64,000 nt of DNA from Streptomyces sp. NBC_00510 (GCA_036013505.1 CP107851.1:6470501-6534500); one strand, 5' to 3'; shown: positions 32,167 to 41,408, numbered from the stretch's first letter. Notes: generated from the sequence alone by a model not told the origin. Program-made: numbers and translations.

Positions 32167-32190
32167 CCGCCCGTACCGGGCGGCCGTCCT
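32160..32190. terminator. Bidirectional terminator between GH6 and GT2 genes
   Basis: AGGACGGCCGCCCG and CGGGCGGCCGTCCT form a perfect 14-bp stem with a 3-nt loop between convergent genes. Confidence 0.85.
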
Positions 32191-32215
32191 CGTGTGCCGG
32201 GTCCTGCCGTGTTCC

Positions 32216-34123
32216 TCAGCGCCGCACCATGTGGTGCCGTACCGCCGCCATGCGGGCGGAGGCGCGCTGCCTGGGCGCGCGGTGCCGGCCCCTGGCCGTA
32301 CGCCGGGCCCGTCGTGCCCGCCGTGCGGCCAGGGCGCCCGCCACCCGGCGCCGCAGCACGCTGCACCGCCAGACCAGCAGCGGGACCAGGGAGGTCAGCA
32401 GAGCGATCGCGGCCCAGACGCGCATCGCCGGGTGGGCGTGGCCGCGGGGGACCGAGGCGAGCAGCGAACCGGCGACCAGGGCCGCCCACAGCAGGTGGAC
32501 GCGGAAGGTGGCGAGCCGGTCCGGGCGGGCCGGGTCGCCCTCGGCCGCGGCGAGCCGGCCCGGCGGGCGCCGGAGCACCGTCGTCACGAGGGAGAGCACG
32601 TGGAGCGGGGCGGACACCGCGGACATCAGCAACCCCGCGACGCCGAAGGACCCCTTCGGCCGGTGGGGGCCGGCGTTGCGCCCGCGGGTCCCCAGGCACA
32701 GGGCGATCCGGAACGCGACGGCGGTGCCGTGGAGCGCCAGCCACGCCGTGGGGTCGAAGGGGGCGCCGGAGGCGCCGAGCCCCAGGAAGAGCACGCAGGC
32801 CAGCGCGGAGAGGATCCAGCCGAGGCCCGAGAGGGGGTAACGGGCGGCCGTCAGCGTGTAGGTGAGCAGGCTGCCGGGCCGCAGCTTCCACGGGGCCTTC
32901 CAGAACTGCCGCAGGAGGGACTCGTGGGCGTCGCGGCCGCGGCGCAGCTCCTGGGCGAAGAAGCCGTTCCAGGAGGACGGTCCCCGGCCGACGGCCACCA
33001 CGTCCGGGGTGTGGACCGAGCGCCACTTGCGGCCGGTGGCGGGGTTGCGGCGGGCGTGGATCTCCAGCCCGGTGGCCAGGTCGCCGGCGGCGGAGTCGTA
33101 CATGCCGCCGGCCTGCCGCAGCGCCGAGACGCGGACGACGTCGGTGGTGCCGGTGAACAGGGCGGAGCCGTAGCGGTTGCCGGCCCGTTGCGCGGAGGCG
33201 TGGACGAGGAAGCGGTGGCTCTCGGCGGCCCTCGTCACGGCGGTGTCGTGGTCGCCGTGGACCTGCGGTCCGACGACGAAGGCGACGTCCGGGTCCCGGA
33301 AGTAACCGAGCATCCGCTCCAGGTAGTGGGGGAGCGGGACCTGGCCGGTGCCGACGCAGGCGGTGAACTCGTAGTCGTCGCCGTGGGCGTCGAGCCAGGC
33401 GTTGTGGTCGCCGTGCCGGGCGCCGGCGCGCAGGGCGCCCTTGGGGTGGTTCCAGCGCGCGACGCCCTTGCGGGTGAAGTGCCGTACGCCCAGCGTCTCG
33501 CAGAGCCGCCGGACCTCCGGGTCGTCGTCCTGGTCCAGCAGCCATACGTCGACGGGGCCGTCGTGCCGGACGCGTACCGCGCCCTCCAGCGTGGCCCGCA
33601 GCCCCTCCAGGGACTCCCCGCCCGGGGCGGAGGAGGCCAGGAGGGCGACCCGGGTGCCCGGTGCCGGGGCGACCGGGACCGGGTCGCGGGCGACCAGGGT
33701 GGCATGGGCGTGGGCGAGGACGGAGACCAGGCGGAGGAGTTCGAGGAGGCCGAGGGAGACCAGCATCGCGGTGTCCGCGACGTGCGCCCACTGCGGCGCG
33801 GTCTCGCGGGCCGTCCAGTGGCGCGGCTGCACGAGCCAGACCAGCACGCCCAGCGAGGCCAGGGGCGCGGCGGTGAGCAGCAGCCAGGTGCGGATCCGGT
33901 GCCCTTCGCGGGAGATCAGGCTGCGGTACCTGACCCGGTACAGCACCCCTGGCCGCGGGGGGTCGTTGAGGGGTCCGGCGAGCGTCCCGTGGCGCGCGTA
34001 GTCGTAGCGGCGGGGGGCGCCGGGGACCGGGACCGGCCGGTCGCCGTCGCCGGTGGCCGGTGAGGGGACGAGCCCGCCAGGCCGGGTGGGCGTCTTGCGC
34101 ATGCTGCTGGGCGTGATCGTCAC
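32216..34123 (-). CDS. GT2 (cellulose-synthase-like) membrane glycosyltransferase with altered DxD motif
   Basis: 635 residues from GTG 34123; ATG 34102 is an alternative. Membrane helices near residues 65-85 and 100-130, a cytoplasmic GT2 domain, then 4-6 helices from about 400. Present: the first Asp region WLLDQDDDPEVRRLCETLGV, YLERMLGYFRDPDVAFVVGPQ, FTGTTDVVRV (acceptor region) and the QxxRW-like QELRRGRD. Where family-2 synthases have D-x-D before VPxP, this reads CVGTGQVPLPHYL (codons at 33341-33355), so both Asp are Gly. It should polymerise a sugar at the membrane if active. Convergent with GH6 and divergent from iclR. The basic Arg-rich C-terminus is notable. Confidence 0.75.
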   Translation of the reverse strand: MTITPSSMRKTPTRPGGLVPSPATGDGDRPVPVPGAPRRYDYARHGTLAGPLNDPPRPGVLYRVRYRSLISREGHRIRTWLLLTAAPLASLGVLVWLVQPRHWTARETAPQWAHVADTAMLVSLGLLELLRLVSVLAHAHATLVARDPVPVAPAPGTRVALLASSAPGGESLEGLRATLEGAVRVRHDGPVDVWLLDQDDDPEVRRLCETLGVRHFTRKGVARWNHPKGALRAGARHGDHNAWLDAHGDDYEFTACVGTGQVPLPHYLERMLGYFRDPDVAFVVGPQVHGDHDTAVTRAAESHRFLVHASAQRAGNRYGSALFTGTTDVVRVSALRQAGGMYDSAAGDLATGLEIHARRNPATGRKWRSVHTPDVVAVGRGPSSWNGFFAQELRRGRDAHESLLRQFWKAPWKLRPGSLLTYTLTAARYPLSGLGWILSALACVLFLGLGASGAPFDPTAWLALHGTAVAFRIALCLGTRGRNAGPHRPKGSFGVAGLLMSAVSAPLHVLSLVTTVLRRPPGRLAAAEGDPARPDRLATFRVHLLWAALVAGSLLASVPRGHAHPAMRVWAAIALLTSLVPLLVWRCSVLRRRVAGALAARRARRARRTARGRHRAPRQRASARMAAVRHHMVRR

Positions 34124-34299
34124 GGCGACCCCGTAGGAGGAGAGAGGTGAAGGAATCACCGAAAGGTGAGAAAGCGGTGCAAAGCCCCTGATGGGCACTG
34201 AGAAAGTAGCAAAGGGCCCTAGAGTTATCCGACAAGCAGACAATCGGCGTGGCGTGGTGCGCGGCCATTGCCCGTCACGACCCGGCGCGGATACGCTGC

Positions 34300-34334
34300 G
34301 TTCGCGATACCGATCGTTATACGGAATATCGAAC
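34300..34334 (+). promoter_or_regulatory. Probable operator ahead of the IclR regulator gene
   Basis: GTTCGCGATA (34300-34309) and TATCGAAC (34327-34334) form an imperfect inverted repeat around an AT-richer core containing TTATAC, 25 bp before the iclR start. IclR proteins usually repress their own promoter. The left arm resembles the CGTTCGAGAT motifs at 55052 and 57340. Confidence 0.5.
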
Positions 34335-34358
34335 AGGCGCCGGAGAGAGCGAGCAGAG

Positions 34359-35135
34359 ATGGGACGTCTCGTACCCGCCGTGACCAGAGCCCTGGACATC
34401 CTGGAGCTCTTCCTCGAAGGCGACGGCACGATGTCCGCGCCCGAGATCACCCGCAGGCTGGGTCTGCCGCGCACCACCGTGCACGAGCTGGTGACGACCC
34501 TCGCCGCGCGCAACTACCTGGTGCCGCAGCCCGGTCAGTCCGGCCGCTACCGCCTCGGCGTGCGCACGTACCAGCTCGGCAGCCGCTACGCCGAGCAGCT
34601 GGACCTCGCGGCCGAGGGGCAGCAGGTGGCCCGTTCGGTCGCGGAGACCTGCGACGAGACGGTGCACGTGGCGATCCTGGAGGGCGCCGACGTCATCTAC
34701 ATCGCCAAGGTGGACAGCACCCACGCGGTCCGGATGGTGTCGGCGGCCGGGCGCAGGCTGCCCGCGCACTGCACCTCCGTCGGCAAGATGCTGCTGGCCT
34801 CGCTGCCCCCGGACGCCCTCGACGAACGCCTGCCCGGCGACGGGCCGCTGCCCGCGATGACCGAGCACAGCATCACCTCGGCCGGCGAACTGCGGCGCCA
34901 GCTCGGTGCGGTGCGCGAGCGGGGGGTCGCCGTCGAGCGGCGCGAGTCCAACCCGGACGTCTCCTGCGTCGCCGCCCCGGTCCGCAACTCGGCGGGACGG
35001 GTGGTGGCCGCGCTCAGCATCTCCGTGCCGATGATCCGCTGGACCGAGGAGCGCCGGGCCGAGCTGGAGGAACTGGCCGTCAAGGGGGCCGCCGAGCTGT
35101 CCGAGCGCCTCGGGCACCGGGGCGGTGCGCGATGA
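34359..35135 (+). CDS. IclR family transcriptional regulator
   Basis: 258 residues from ATG 34359, chosen after the GGAGAGAGC site; the longer frame upstream would read through the operator. N-terminal winged helix about 4-65 (VTRALDILELFLEGDGTMSAPEITRRLGLPRTTVHELVTTL) and a ligand-binding IclR domain (VHVAILEGADVIYIAKVDS, CTSVGKMLLASLPPDAL, VAAPVRNSAGRVVAALSISVP). It overlaps the SMP-30 lactonase gene by ATGA, so the two are one operon and the regulator probably senses a sugar acid or lactone. It may also control the sugar-use block at 48.7-57.3 kb (see the motif entries). Confidence 0.92.
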   Translation: MGRLVPAVTRALDILELFLEGDGTMSAPEITRRLGLPRTTVHELVTTLAARNYLVPQPGQSGRYRLGVRTYQLGSRYAEQLDLAAEGQQVARSVAETCDETVHVAILEGADVIYIAKVDSTHAVRMVSAAGRRLPAHCTSVGKMLLASLPPDALDERLPGDGPLPAMTEHSITSAGELRRQLGAVRERGVAVERRESNPDVSCVAAPVRNSAGRVVAALSISVPMIRWTEERRAELEELAVKGAAELSERLGHRGGAR

Positions 35136-35995
35136 GCGGGGTCGAACTCGCACTCAAGGCCGGGGCGCGGCTCGGCGAGGGCCCCACCTGGGACCCGGTC
35201 GGCGCGCGGTTGCTGTGGGTGGACATCCTCGCCTCCCGGGTGCACTGGTACGACCCGGCCGGCGGCGGCGAGTCGGTGATGGCGACCGGGCAGCACGTCG
35301 GCGCGGCCAAGCCGCGCGCGGCCGGCGGCGTCGTGGTGAACCTGCGCGACGGCGTGGGGCTGTACGACGCGGACGGCGCCTTCCGCTGGCTGCACCGCGA
35401 CCCCGTCCCCGGCCGGCGGGCCAACGACGCCGCCGTGGACGCCGCGGGCACCCTGTGGGCCGGCACCATGCGCTACGACGAGGCGCCCGGCGGCGGGACC
35501 CTGCGCCGGGTGGCCCCGGACGGCACGGTCGAGCCGGTGCTGGACGACGTGACCGTCAGCAACGGCACCGACTGGAGCCCCGACGGCTCCCTCATGTACT
35601 ACGTGGACAGCCCGACCCGGCGCGTCGACGTCTTCGACGTCGACCGGGACACCGGACTCGTCCGCGGGCGGCGGCCGTTCGCGGAGGTCGAGGAGGCCGC
35701 GGGGCTCCCGGACGGCCTCACCGTGGACGCCGAGGGCTGCGTCTGGGTGGCCCTGTGGGACGGGGCCGCCGTCCGCCGCTACACCCCTCGGGGGGACCTG
35801 GACCGGGTCGTGGAGGTGCCGGTACGGCGGCCCACCGCCTGCGCGTTCGGCGGCCCGTCGCTGACCGACCTCTACATCACCTCCGCGAGCACGGGCCTTG
35901 ACGCCCGGGAGCTGGCGGAGCGGCCCCTGTCGGGATCGCTGCTGGTGGTGCCGGGAGCGGGGCAGGGGATGCCCGATGTGCCGTTCGGTGGTTGA
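35132..35995 (+). CDS. SMP-30/gluconolactonase family sugar lactonase
   Basis: 287 residues; hydrolyses aldonolactones to aldonic acids using one divalent metal in a six-bladed beta-propeller. Metal ligands visible: Glu16 (LGEGPTWD), the Asn in VSNGTDWSPDG and Asp in GLPDGLTVDAEG; also RANDAAVDAAGTLWAGTM, a typical blade. No signal peptide, so cytoplasmic. Translationally coupled to the IclR gene. It would act between a sugar dehydrogenase and a sugar-acid dehydratase; both activities are encoded at 55-57 kb, which suggests a split oxidative sugar pathway. Confidence 0.9.
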   Translation: MSGVELALKAGARLGEGPTWDPVGARLLWVDILASRVHWYDPAGGGESVMATGQHVGAAKPRAAGGVVVNLRDGVGLYDADGAFRWLHRDPVPGRRANDAAVDAAGTLWAGTMRYDEAPGGGTLRRVAPDGTVEPVLDDVTVSNGTDWSPDGSLMYYVDSPTRRVDVFDVDRDTGLVRGRRPFAEVEEAAGLPDGLTVDAEGCVWVALWDGAAVRRYTPRGDLDRVVEVPVRRPTACAFGGPSLTDLYITSASTGLDARELAERPLSGSLLVVPGAGQGMPDVPFGG

Positions 35996-36132
35996 TTCCG
36001 TGGTGGTTCGGGGTTGATTCGGGGCTGATCGGCCTCTAAACCCGCATGTCCCGGGTTTCACAGAGGTTTCACGGGATCGACGGTCAACTCATATGTACGT
36101 CGTATCGTCGCGTCCCATACGCTGCCGGGGCA

Positions 36133-36849
36133 ATGGACTACTGCGCAGCATGCCGACGGCACATCAACGGCGCCCTGTCTTGCCCGGGGTGCGGAACGCC
36201 CGCTCACCAGCTCGGTGCGCACGGGCCTGCCGACGCGCCCGTGCAGGAGCCCGGGACCGACGAGGGCGAGACCGCCGCACCCCCCGAGGGCGGTCGTGCG
36301 GAACGCCGCAAGGCCGCGGGGCGGGGCTCCGCGGAGAGCTCCCCGCGCCGTTCCGGCAGCCGGGCCCGCACCCGCCGCGTCCGCACCCGCCGCCGCTCGC
36401 GGCTGCTGGTCGGCACCCTGGTGGGCGCCGCGATCGTGCTCGTCGGCTGGAGCGTGGCGGAACTCCCGCTCGCCGGCTACGTGACGGGCGCGAGTTCGGC
36501 CGCCTCGGACGACACGCGGACCGACGGCGCCTCTCCGAGCCCGACCTCCTCGCCCGGGGGCGACACCTCCGGGGACCCGGCGGCACCCGCCTCCGACGCC
36601 CCGGCGTCCGAGAGCGCGAGCGCCTCCGCGTCGCCCAGCGCCTCGGAGAGCGACAAGGAGTCGCCGTCCCCCTCGGCCTCGGCCTCCGCCTCGGTCAGCC
36701 ACCCGCCCGCCGGCTCCGGGACCAAGCCCCCCGCCGGCGGGGGACCCACCACCTCGGCGCCGCAGAACTCGAGCCCGGCGTCCGCGCCCCCCACGCACAC
36801 GCCGAAGCCGACGCCCTCCTGCACCCGTTTCCTGTGGTGGTGCACCTGA
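36133..36849 (+). CDS. SCO2400-type zinc-ribbon membrane protein
   Basis: 238 residues. The opening MDYCAACRRHINGALSCPGCG has two CxxC pairs that should bind zinc in the cytoplasm. A basic stretch (RRSGSRARTRRVRTRRRSR) follows, then one transmembrane helix (LLVGTLVGAAIVLVGWSVAEL, about 92-112) and a long extracytoplasmic Ser/Pro/Ala/Asp-rich tail ending CTRFLWWCT with two Cys. This layout is conserved in streptomycetes, where it is known only by the S. coelicolor locus name. Function unknown; the topology suggests a signalling or scaffold role across the membrane. Confidence 0.82.
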   Translation: MDYCAACRRHINGALSCPGCGTPAHQLGAHGPADAPVQEPGTDEGETAAPPEGGRAERRKAAGRGSAESSPRRSGSRARTRRVRTRRRSRLLVGTLVGAAIVLVGWSVAELPLAGYVTGASSAASDDTRTDGASPSPTSSPGGDTSGDPAAPASDAPASESASASASPSASESDKESPSPSASASASVSHPPAGSGTKPPAGGGPTTSAPQNSSPASAPPTHTPKPTPSCTRFLWWCT

Positions 36850-36984
36850 CGGGCGCCGGGCCCGTCCTCCCCGGCTCGTCCGCCGACCCGCTCCGTCCTG
36901 CGGCCCCACCGGCCGTCGCCGCGGTGTGCGACGGGACACGCCCATGCCGATTTATTTGACTTCCTCAAACATCCAGGCTCATGG

Positions 36985-37000
36985 TTAGTTAAGAACCTAA
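36985..37000 (+). promoter_or_regulatory. Inverted repeat upstream of the MDR oxidoreductase
   Basis: TTAGTTAAGAACCTAA is an AT-rich imperfect inverted repeat 20 bp before the start of the gene at 37021 and next to its GGAGG site. Likely an operator or part of the promoter. The TetR gene at 38077-38700 is a nearby candidate regulator. Confidence 0.4.
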
Positions 37001-37020
37001 AGCTTTGGAGGCGTTCCCCC

Positions 37021-38028
37021 ATGCCGAAGAGCCGTGAATGGCACCTGGTCGCCCGCCCGCACGGGTGGCCGAAGCCCGAGGACTTCGCGCTGCGCGAGAC
37101 CGAGGTCCCCGAGCCCGGACCCGGTGAGATCCTCGTGCGCAACCTCTACGTGTCGGTCGACCCCTACATGCGGGGCCGTATGAACGACGCGAAGTCGTAC
37201 GCGGAGCCGTACCGGCTGGACAAGCCGATGCACGGCGGCGCGGTCGGCCGGGTCGTCGCCTCGGGCGCGGAGGGCTTCGCCCCCGGCGACCACGTGCTGC
37301 ACTTCCTCGGCTGGCGTGAGTACGCCCTGGTCAACGCGGAGACCGCGGTCAAGGTCGACCCCGACCTCGCCCCGCTGAGCACCTACCTGGGAGTGCTCGG
37401 GATGACCGGTCTCACCGCCTACGCGGGCCTGTTGCGCGTCGCCGGCCTCAAGGAGGGCGACGCGGTCTTCGTCTCCGGCGCGGCGGGCGCGGTCGGCAGC
37501 CAGGTCGGCCAGATCGCCAAGCTCAAGGGTGCCTCCCGGGTGATCGGCAGCGCCGGTTCGGACGAGAAGGTCAAGCTCCTCGTCGAGGAGTACGGCTTCG
37601 ACGCCGCCTTCAACTACAAGGACGGCCCCGTGGCCGAGCAGTTGGCGGCGGCCGCGCCCGACGGCATCGACGTCTACTTCGACAACGTGGGCGGCGAGCA
37701 CCTCGAGGCGGCCATCGGCGCCCTCAACCTGCGCGGCCGGGTGGCCGTCTGCGGCATGATCGCCCTCTACAACGCGACCGAGCCCGCCCCCGGCCCCCGC
37801 AACCTGTCCCGGCTCATCCAGAACCGGCTGCGCATCGAGGGCTTCCTCGTCGGCGACCACTACGACCTGCAGCCGCAGTTCGTCCAGGAGGTCGGCGGCT
37901 GGATCCGCGAGGGCAGGCTGCGCTACCGCGAGACCGTCGTCGACGGGATCGAGAACAACCTGGAGGCCTTCCTCGGCGTCCTGCGCGGCGACAACACCGG
38001 GAAGATGCTGGTGCGTCTGCCCGATTAG
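37021..38028 (+). CDS. NADP-dependent medium-chain reductase (zinc-free, CurA/leukotriene B4 dehydrogenase-like)
   Basis: 335 residues starting 8 nt after GGAGG. Reduces C=C bonds of enones, or related oxidations, with NADPH. Signatures: LYVSVDPYMRGRMND, the nucleotide loop SGAAGAVGSQVGQIAKLKGA, GSAGSDEKVKLL, YFDNVGGEHLEAAI and GRVAVCGMIALYN. No zinc ligands are present. Cytoplasmic. Stands alone, facing the TetR gene; a hairpin lies between them. The physiological substrate is not known and curcumin-like activity is only a family example. Confidence 0.9.
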   Translation: MPKSREWHLVARPHGWPKPEDFALRETEVPEPGPGEILVRNLYVSVDPYMRGRMNDAKSYAEPYRLDKPMHGGAVGRVVASGAEGFAPGDHVLHFLGWREYALVNAETAVKVDPDLAPLSTYLGVLGMTGLTAYAGLLRVAGLKEGDAVFVSGAAGAVGSQVGQIAKLKGASRVIGSAGSDEKVKLLVEEYGFDAAFNYKDGPVAEQLAAAAPDGIDVYFDNVGGEHLEAAIGALNLRGRVAVCGMIALYNATEPAPGPRNLSRLIQNRLRIEGFLVGDHYDLQPQFVQEVGGWIREGRLRYRETVVDGIENNLEAFLGVLRGDNTGKMLVRLPD

Positions 38029-38048
38029 CAGCGGGTGGGAACGGGGAC

Positions 38049-38078
38049 GAGGGGCGTGCCCGGGCGGGTGCGCCCCTC
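38049..38078. terminator. Hairpin between convergent MDR and TetR genes
   Basis: GAGGGGCG pairs with CGCCCCTC (8 bp, 14-nt loop); it overlaps the TetR stop codon by two bases. Confidence 0.5.
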
Positions 38079-38700
38079 ACGCGCCGCCGGGTTCCCCGCC
38101 GTCGCCGGCCGGGTCGAGCAGGGCGACGAAGCGCCGGAAGAGCGCCGGCATGTCCACCTCGCCGGGGTCGTGCAGCCACTGCAGCTGCAGACCGTCCATG
38201 ACGGCCACGAGCAACGGGGCGGCCTGCTCGGGCGTGAGGCCGCCGGGCAGCGTCCCGCCGTACTCGGCGCGCAGCGAGTCGGCGGCCCAGCGGCGCACCC
38301 GCGTGTAGCGGTCCCTGAAGTACTCCCGCGCGGGATGGTCCTCGGTGACGCTGTCGCCGGCGAGCACGCTGAAGACCTGGACGACGCCCGGCCGGGTGGC
38401 GTTGTACTCGACCAGGTTGGCCACCATCTCCATCGGCCAGGCCGTGCCGTGCAGCGCCGCCGAGGCCATGTCCCACCGGTCGCGGACCTCGAGCACCGCG
38501 ACGAGCAGGGCCTCCTTGGTCGGGAAGTAGTGGAGCAGCCCCTGCTGCGTGAGCCCGACCCGCTCCGCGACGGCGGCCAGCGAAGCCCCCCGGTAGCCGC
38601 GTTCGGCGATCACTTCGAGGGCGGCCTGGATGATCTCCGCCTTGCGGTCCTCGTTGCGGACCGCGCGGCCGAGTCCCCGGCCGCGGTCGTTGGCCGTCAC
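38077..38700 (-). CDS. TetR family transcriptional regulator
   Basis: 207 residues from GTG 38700; a longer start at 38757 is possible but would take in the divergent promoter. N-terminal HTH (RKAEIIQAALEVIAERGYRGASLAAVAERVGLTQQGLLHYFPTKEALL) and a C-terminal domain typical of TetR proteins (VVQVFSVLAGDSVTEDHPAREYFRDRY, APLLVAVMDGLQLQWLHDP). Divergent from the GH3 beta-glucosidase with a 150-bp spacer, so it most likely represses that gene and itself, with a sugar or glucoside as inducer; this is inferred from position only. Confidence 0.88.
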   Translation of the reverse strand: MTANDRGRGLGRAVRNEDRKAEIIQAALEVIAERGYRGASLAAVAERVGLTQQGLLHYFPTKEALLVAVLEVRDRWDMASAALHGTAWPMEMVANLVEYNATRPGVVQVFSVLAGDSVTEDHPAREYFRDRYTRVRRWAADSLRAEYGGTLPGGLTPEQAAPLLVAVMDGLQLQWLHDPGEVDMPALFRRFVALLDPAGDGGEPGGA

Positions 38701-38850
38701 AGGCGTGAGCCTAGCCCGGTGCCGGGTACAGGGCTGAAAGTAACGAAGAGGTGACAACAGCTACCGATCAACAGGGCGCGGGTCGGAGGATGGCGACCAG
38801 TCAGGCAGGCAGGCGACGGGTTGTCACGTCCTCACGAAGGAGTCCACCCC

Positions 38851-41367
38851 ATGAGCGACACCTCCGGAACCCCGCTCGACGACGCGGTCGAACGCGCGCT
38901 GGGCAAGCTCGACCTCGACGCGAAGGCACGGCTGCTGGCCGGGCAGGACATGTGGTCGCTGCCCGCGCTGCCCGAGATCGGACTGGGCTCGCTGGTCATG
39001 TCGGACGGGCCCATCGGGGTGCGCGGCGTGCGCTGGACCGCGGACGACCCCTCGATCGCGCTGCCCAGCCCCACGGCGCTCGCCGCCACCTGGGACCCCG
39101 CCCTCGCCCGCCGCACCGGGCGGCTGCTCGCCCAGGAGGCCCGCCGCAAGGGCGTGCACGTCCTGCTCGCCCCGACCGTCAACCTGCACCGTTCGCCGCT
39201 GGGCGGACGGCACTTCGAGGCGTACTCCGAGGATCCGTACCTCACCGGTGAGATCGGCACCGGCTACGTCGCGGGCGTCCAGGACGGCGGGGTCGGCACG
39301 ACCGTCAAGCACTTCGTCGCCAACGACGCCGAGACCGAGCGCTTCACCGTCGACAACGTCATCGGCGAGCGCGCCCTGCGCGAGCTCTACCTCGCGCCCT
39401 TCGAGGCCATCGTCAGGAACGCCCGGCCCTGGGGCGTCATGGCCGCCTACAACTCCGTCAACGGCACCACGATGACCGAGCACCACCGGCTGCAGAACGA
39501 GGTGCTGCGCGAGGAGTGGGGCTTCGACGGCTTCGTCGTCTCCGACTGGGCGGCCGCCCGGGACACAGCCGCCGCCCTCGCCGGCGGCCTCGACGTGGCC
39601 ATGCCGGGACCGCGCACCGTCTACGGGCAGGCGCTGGCCCGCGCGGTGCGCGAGGGCCGCGTCGAGGAGTCCGCCGTGGACACGGCGGTGCGCAACGTGC
39701 TGCGGCTCGCCGCCCGGGTGGGCCTGCTGGCGGACACCCCCGCGGCGGTGCCCGCCGACCGGATCCCCGCCGCGATCGACGGCCCCGCGCTCGCCCGGGA
39801 GATCGCCCGCCGCTCCTTCGTCCTGGTCCGCAACGAGCCGCGCGGCGGGCGGCCCGTCCTGCCGGTCGACCCCGCCGCGGTGCGCGGGATCGCGCTCATC
39901 GGCGCGGCCGCACGTGACGCCCGGGTGCTCGGCGGCGGGTCCGCGCAGGTCTTCCCCGCCCACGTGGTCGCGCCGCTGGACGGCCTGCGCGCGGCGCTGC
40001 CGGAGGGCACCCCCTTGGCCTACGCCGTGGGCGCCGACCCCAACGAGGAACTCGCGCCCGCCGGGCCCGGCTTCGCGCTGCGCGCGGTCTGCCGGGACGC
40101 CGCGGGCGAGGTCCTCGGCACCTGCACGCTGCCCGGGGGCCACGTGCAGTGGATGGGCGGCGACCTGCCCGACGGAGTGACCCACGACGCCCTGCACTCG
40201 GTCGAGGTGACCGGCACCTTCACCCCCCGCGAGAGCGGCGCCCACCACTTCGGCACCCGGGGGCTGGGCGGCTTCCGGCTCGTCGTGGACGGTGCGCCGG
40301 TCTACGAAGGGACCCAGGCCGCCGGCCCCGAGTCCGGCCCCTTCGAGGGGATGTTCGGCGCGCCCGTCGAACGCGGCCGGGTCGGACTGACCGCCGGGGT
40401 GCCCGTCGAGGTCTCCCTGACCCACGTCGTGCCCCGGGACGGCAGGGGGCCGGTCCGGGCGGTCGTCTTCTCGCTCGTCCACGGCGAACCGCAGCGGGAC
40501 GGGGACGAGTTGATCGCGGAGGCCGTCGCGGCGGCGCGGGCGGCGGAAGTGGCGGTGGTCGTGGTCGCGACCACCGAGCGGGTCGAGAGCGAGGGCTTCG
40601 ACCGCGCGGACCTGCGGCTGCCGGGCCGTCAGGACGAACTCGTGCACGCGGTGGCCGCGGTGAACCCCCGGACGGTGGTCGTGGTGAACGCCGGCTCGCC
40701 GGTGGAGATGCCGTGGCGCGAGGAGGTCGCCGCGGTGCTGATCGGGTGGTTCCCCGGGCAGGAGGCTGGCGCGGCGCTCGCCGACGTCCTCCTCGGCGCC
40801 GCCGAGCCCGGCGGCCGGCTGCCCACCACCTGGCCAGCCCGGCTGGCCGACGCCCCGGTCGGCGAGGTCGTGCCCCGGGACGGGGTCCTGCGCTACGACG
40901 AGGGCGTCTTCATCGGCTACCGCGCCTGGGAGCGGGCCGGGGCGGAGCCCGCGTACCCGTTCGGGCACGGGCTCGGCTACACCGACTGGGCCTACGAGGA
41001 CGCCTCCTTCGCACCGGCGGAGGGACCGGCCGCGGACGGCGGGCGAGACACCCTGGGCACGCTCACCGTACGGCTGCGCAACACCGGTGACCGGCCCGGG
41101 CGGGAGGTCGTCCAGGTCTACCTGGCGGCGCCCGCGGGCGAGGACCCGGCGGGCGGGCGCCCGGCCCGCGTCCTGGCCGGATTCCTCCCGGTCGAGCTTC
41201 CGGCGGGCGCCGTGACGGAGGCCCGGATCGCGCTGCCCCGCCGTGCCGCGCAGATCTGGGACCCCTCGGAGGGTGACTGGCGCACTCTTGCGGGTACGTA
41301 CACCGCCGAGGTCGCGCGCAGCGTCGCCGACCGCCGTCTCACGGTCCCGGTGGCCGTGGGCGGCTGA
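38851..41367 (+). CDS. Glycoside hydrolase family 3 beta-glucosidase with PA14 insert
   Basis: 838 residues; ATG 38851 after GAAGGAG. Domain order: N-terminal TIM barrel with MSDGPIGVRG, KHFVANDAETERF and the nucleophile Asp232 (VVSDWAA); an alpha/beta sandwich with the acid/base region; a PA14 insert (about 440-550: TFTPRESGAHHFGTRGLGGFRLVVDG); the rest of the sandwich (VVVATTERVESEGFDR, GWFPGQEAGAALADVLLG); and a fibronectin III-like end. No signal peptide, so it acts on imported oligosaccharides such as beta-glucosides. Divergent from the TetR gene. Confidence 0.93.
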   Translation: MSDTSGTPLDDAVERALGKLDLDAKARLLAGQDMWSLPALPEIGLGSLVMSDGPIGVRGVRWTADDPSIALPSPTALAATWDPALARRTGRLLAQEARRKGVHVLLAPTVNLHRSPLGGRHFEAYSEDPYLTGEIGTGYVAGVQDGGVGTTVKHFVANDAETERFTVDNVIGERALRELYLAPFEAIVRNARPWGVMAAYNSVNGTTMTEHHRLQNEVLREEWGFDGFVVSDWAAARDTAAALAGGLDVAMPGPRTVYGQALARAVREGRVEESAVDTAVRNVLRLAARVGLLADTPAAVPADRIPAAIDGPALAREIARRSFVLVRNEPRGGRPVLPVDPAAVRGIALIGAAARDARVLGGGSAQVFPAHVVAPLDGLRAALPEGTPLAYAVGADPNEELAPAGPGFALRAVCRDAAGEVLGTCTLPGGHVQWMGGDLPDGVTHDALHSVEVTGTFTPRESGAHHFGTRGLGGFRLVVDGAPVYEGTQAAGPESGPFEGMFGAPVERGRVGLTAGVPVEVSLTHVVPRDGRGPVRAVVFSLVHGEPQRDGDELIAEAVAAARAAEVAVVVVATTERVESEGFDRADLRLPGRQDELVHAVAAVNPRTVVVVNAGSPVEMPWREEVAAVLIGWFPGQEAGAALADVLLGAAEPGGRLPTTWPARLADAPVGEVVPRDGVLRYDEGVFIGYRAWERAGAEPAYPFGHGLGYTDWAYEDASFAPAEGPAADGGRDTLGTLTVRLRNTGDRPGREVVQVYLAAPAGEDPAGGRPARVLAGFLPVELPAGAVTEARIALPRRAAQIWDPSEGDWRTLAGTYTAEVARSVADRRLTVPVAVGG

Positions 41368-41372
41368 CCCAC

Positions 41373-41408
41373 CACCCCGGGGAGGTCCCTGACACCCTCC
41401 CCGGGGTG
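41373..41408 (+). terminator. Terminator of the GH3 gene
   Basis: CACCCCGGGGAGG and CCTCCCCGGGGTG form a perfect 13-bp stem with a 10-nt loop, 5 bp after the stop. Confidence 0.85.
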
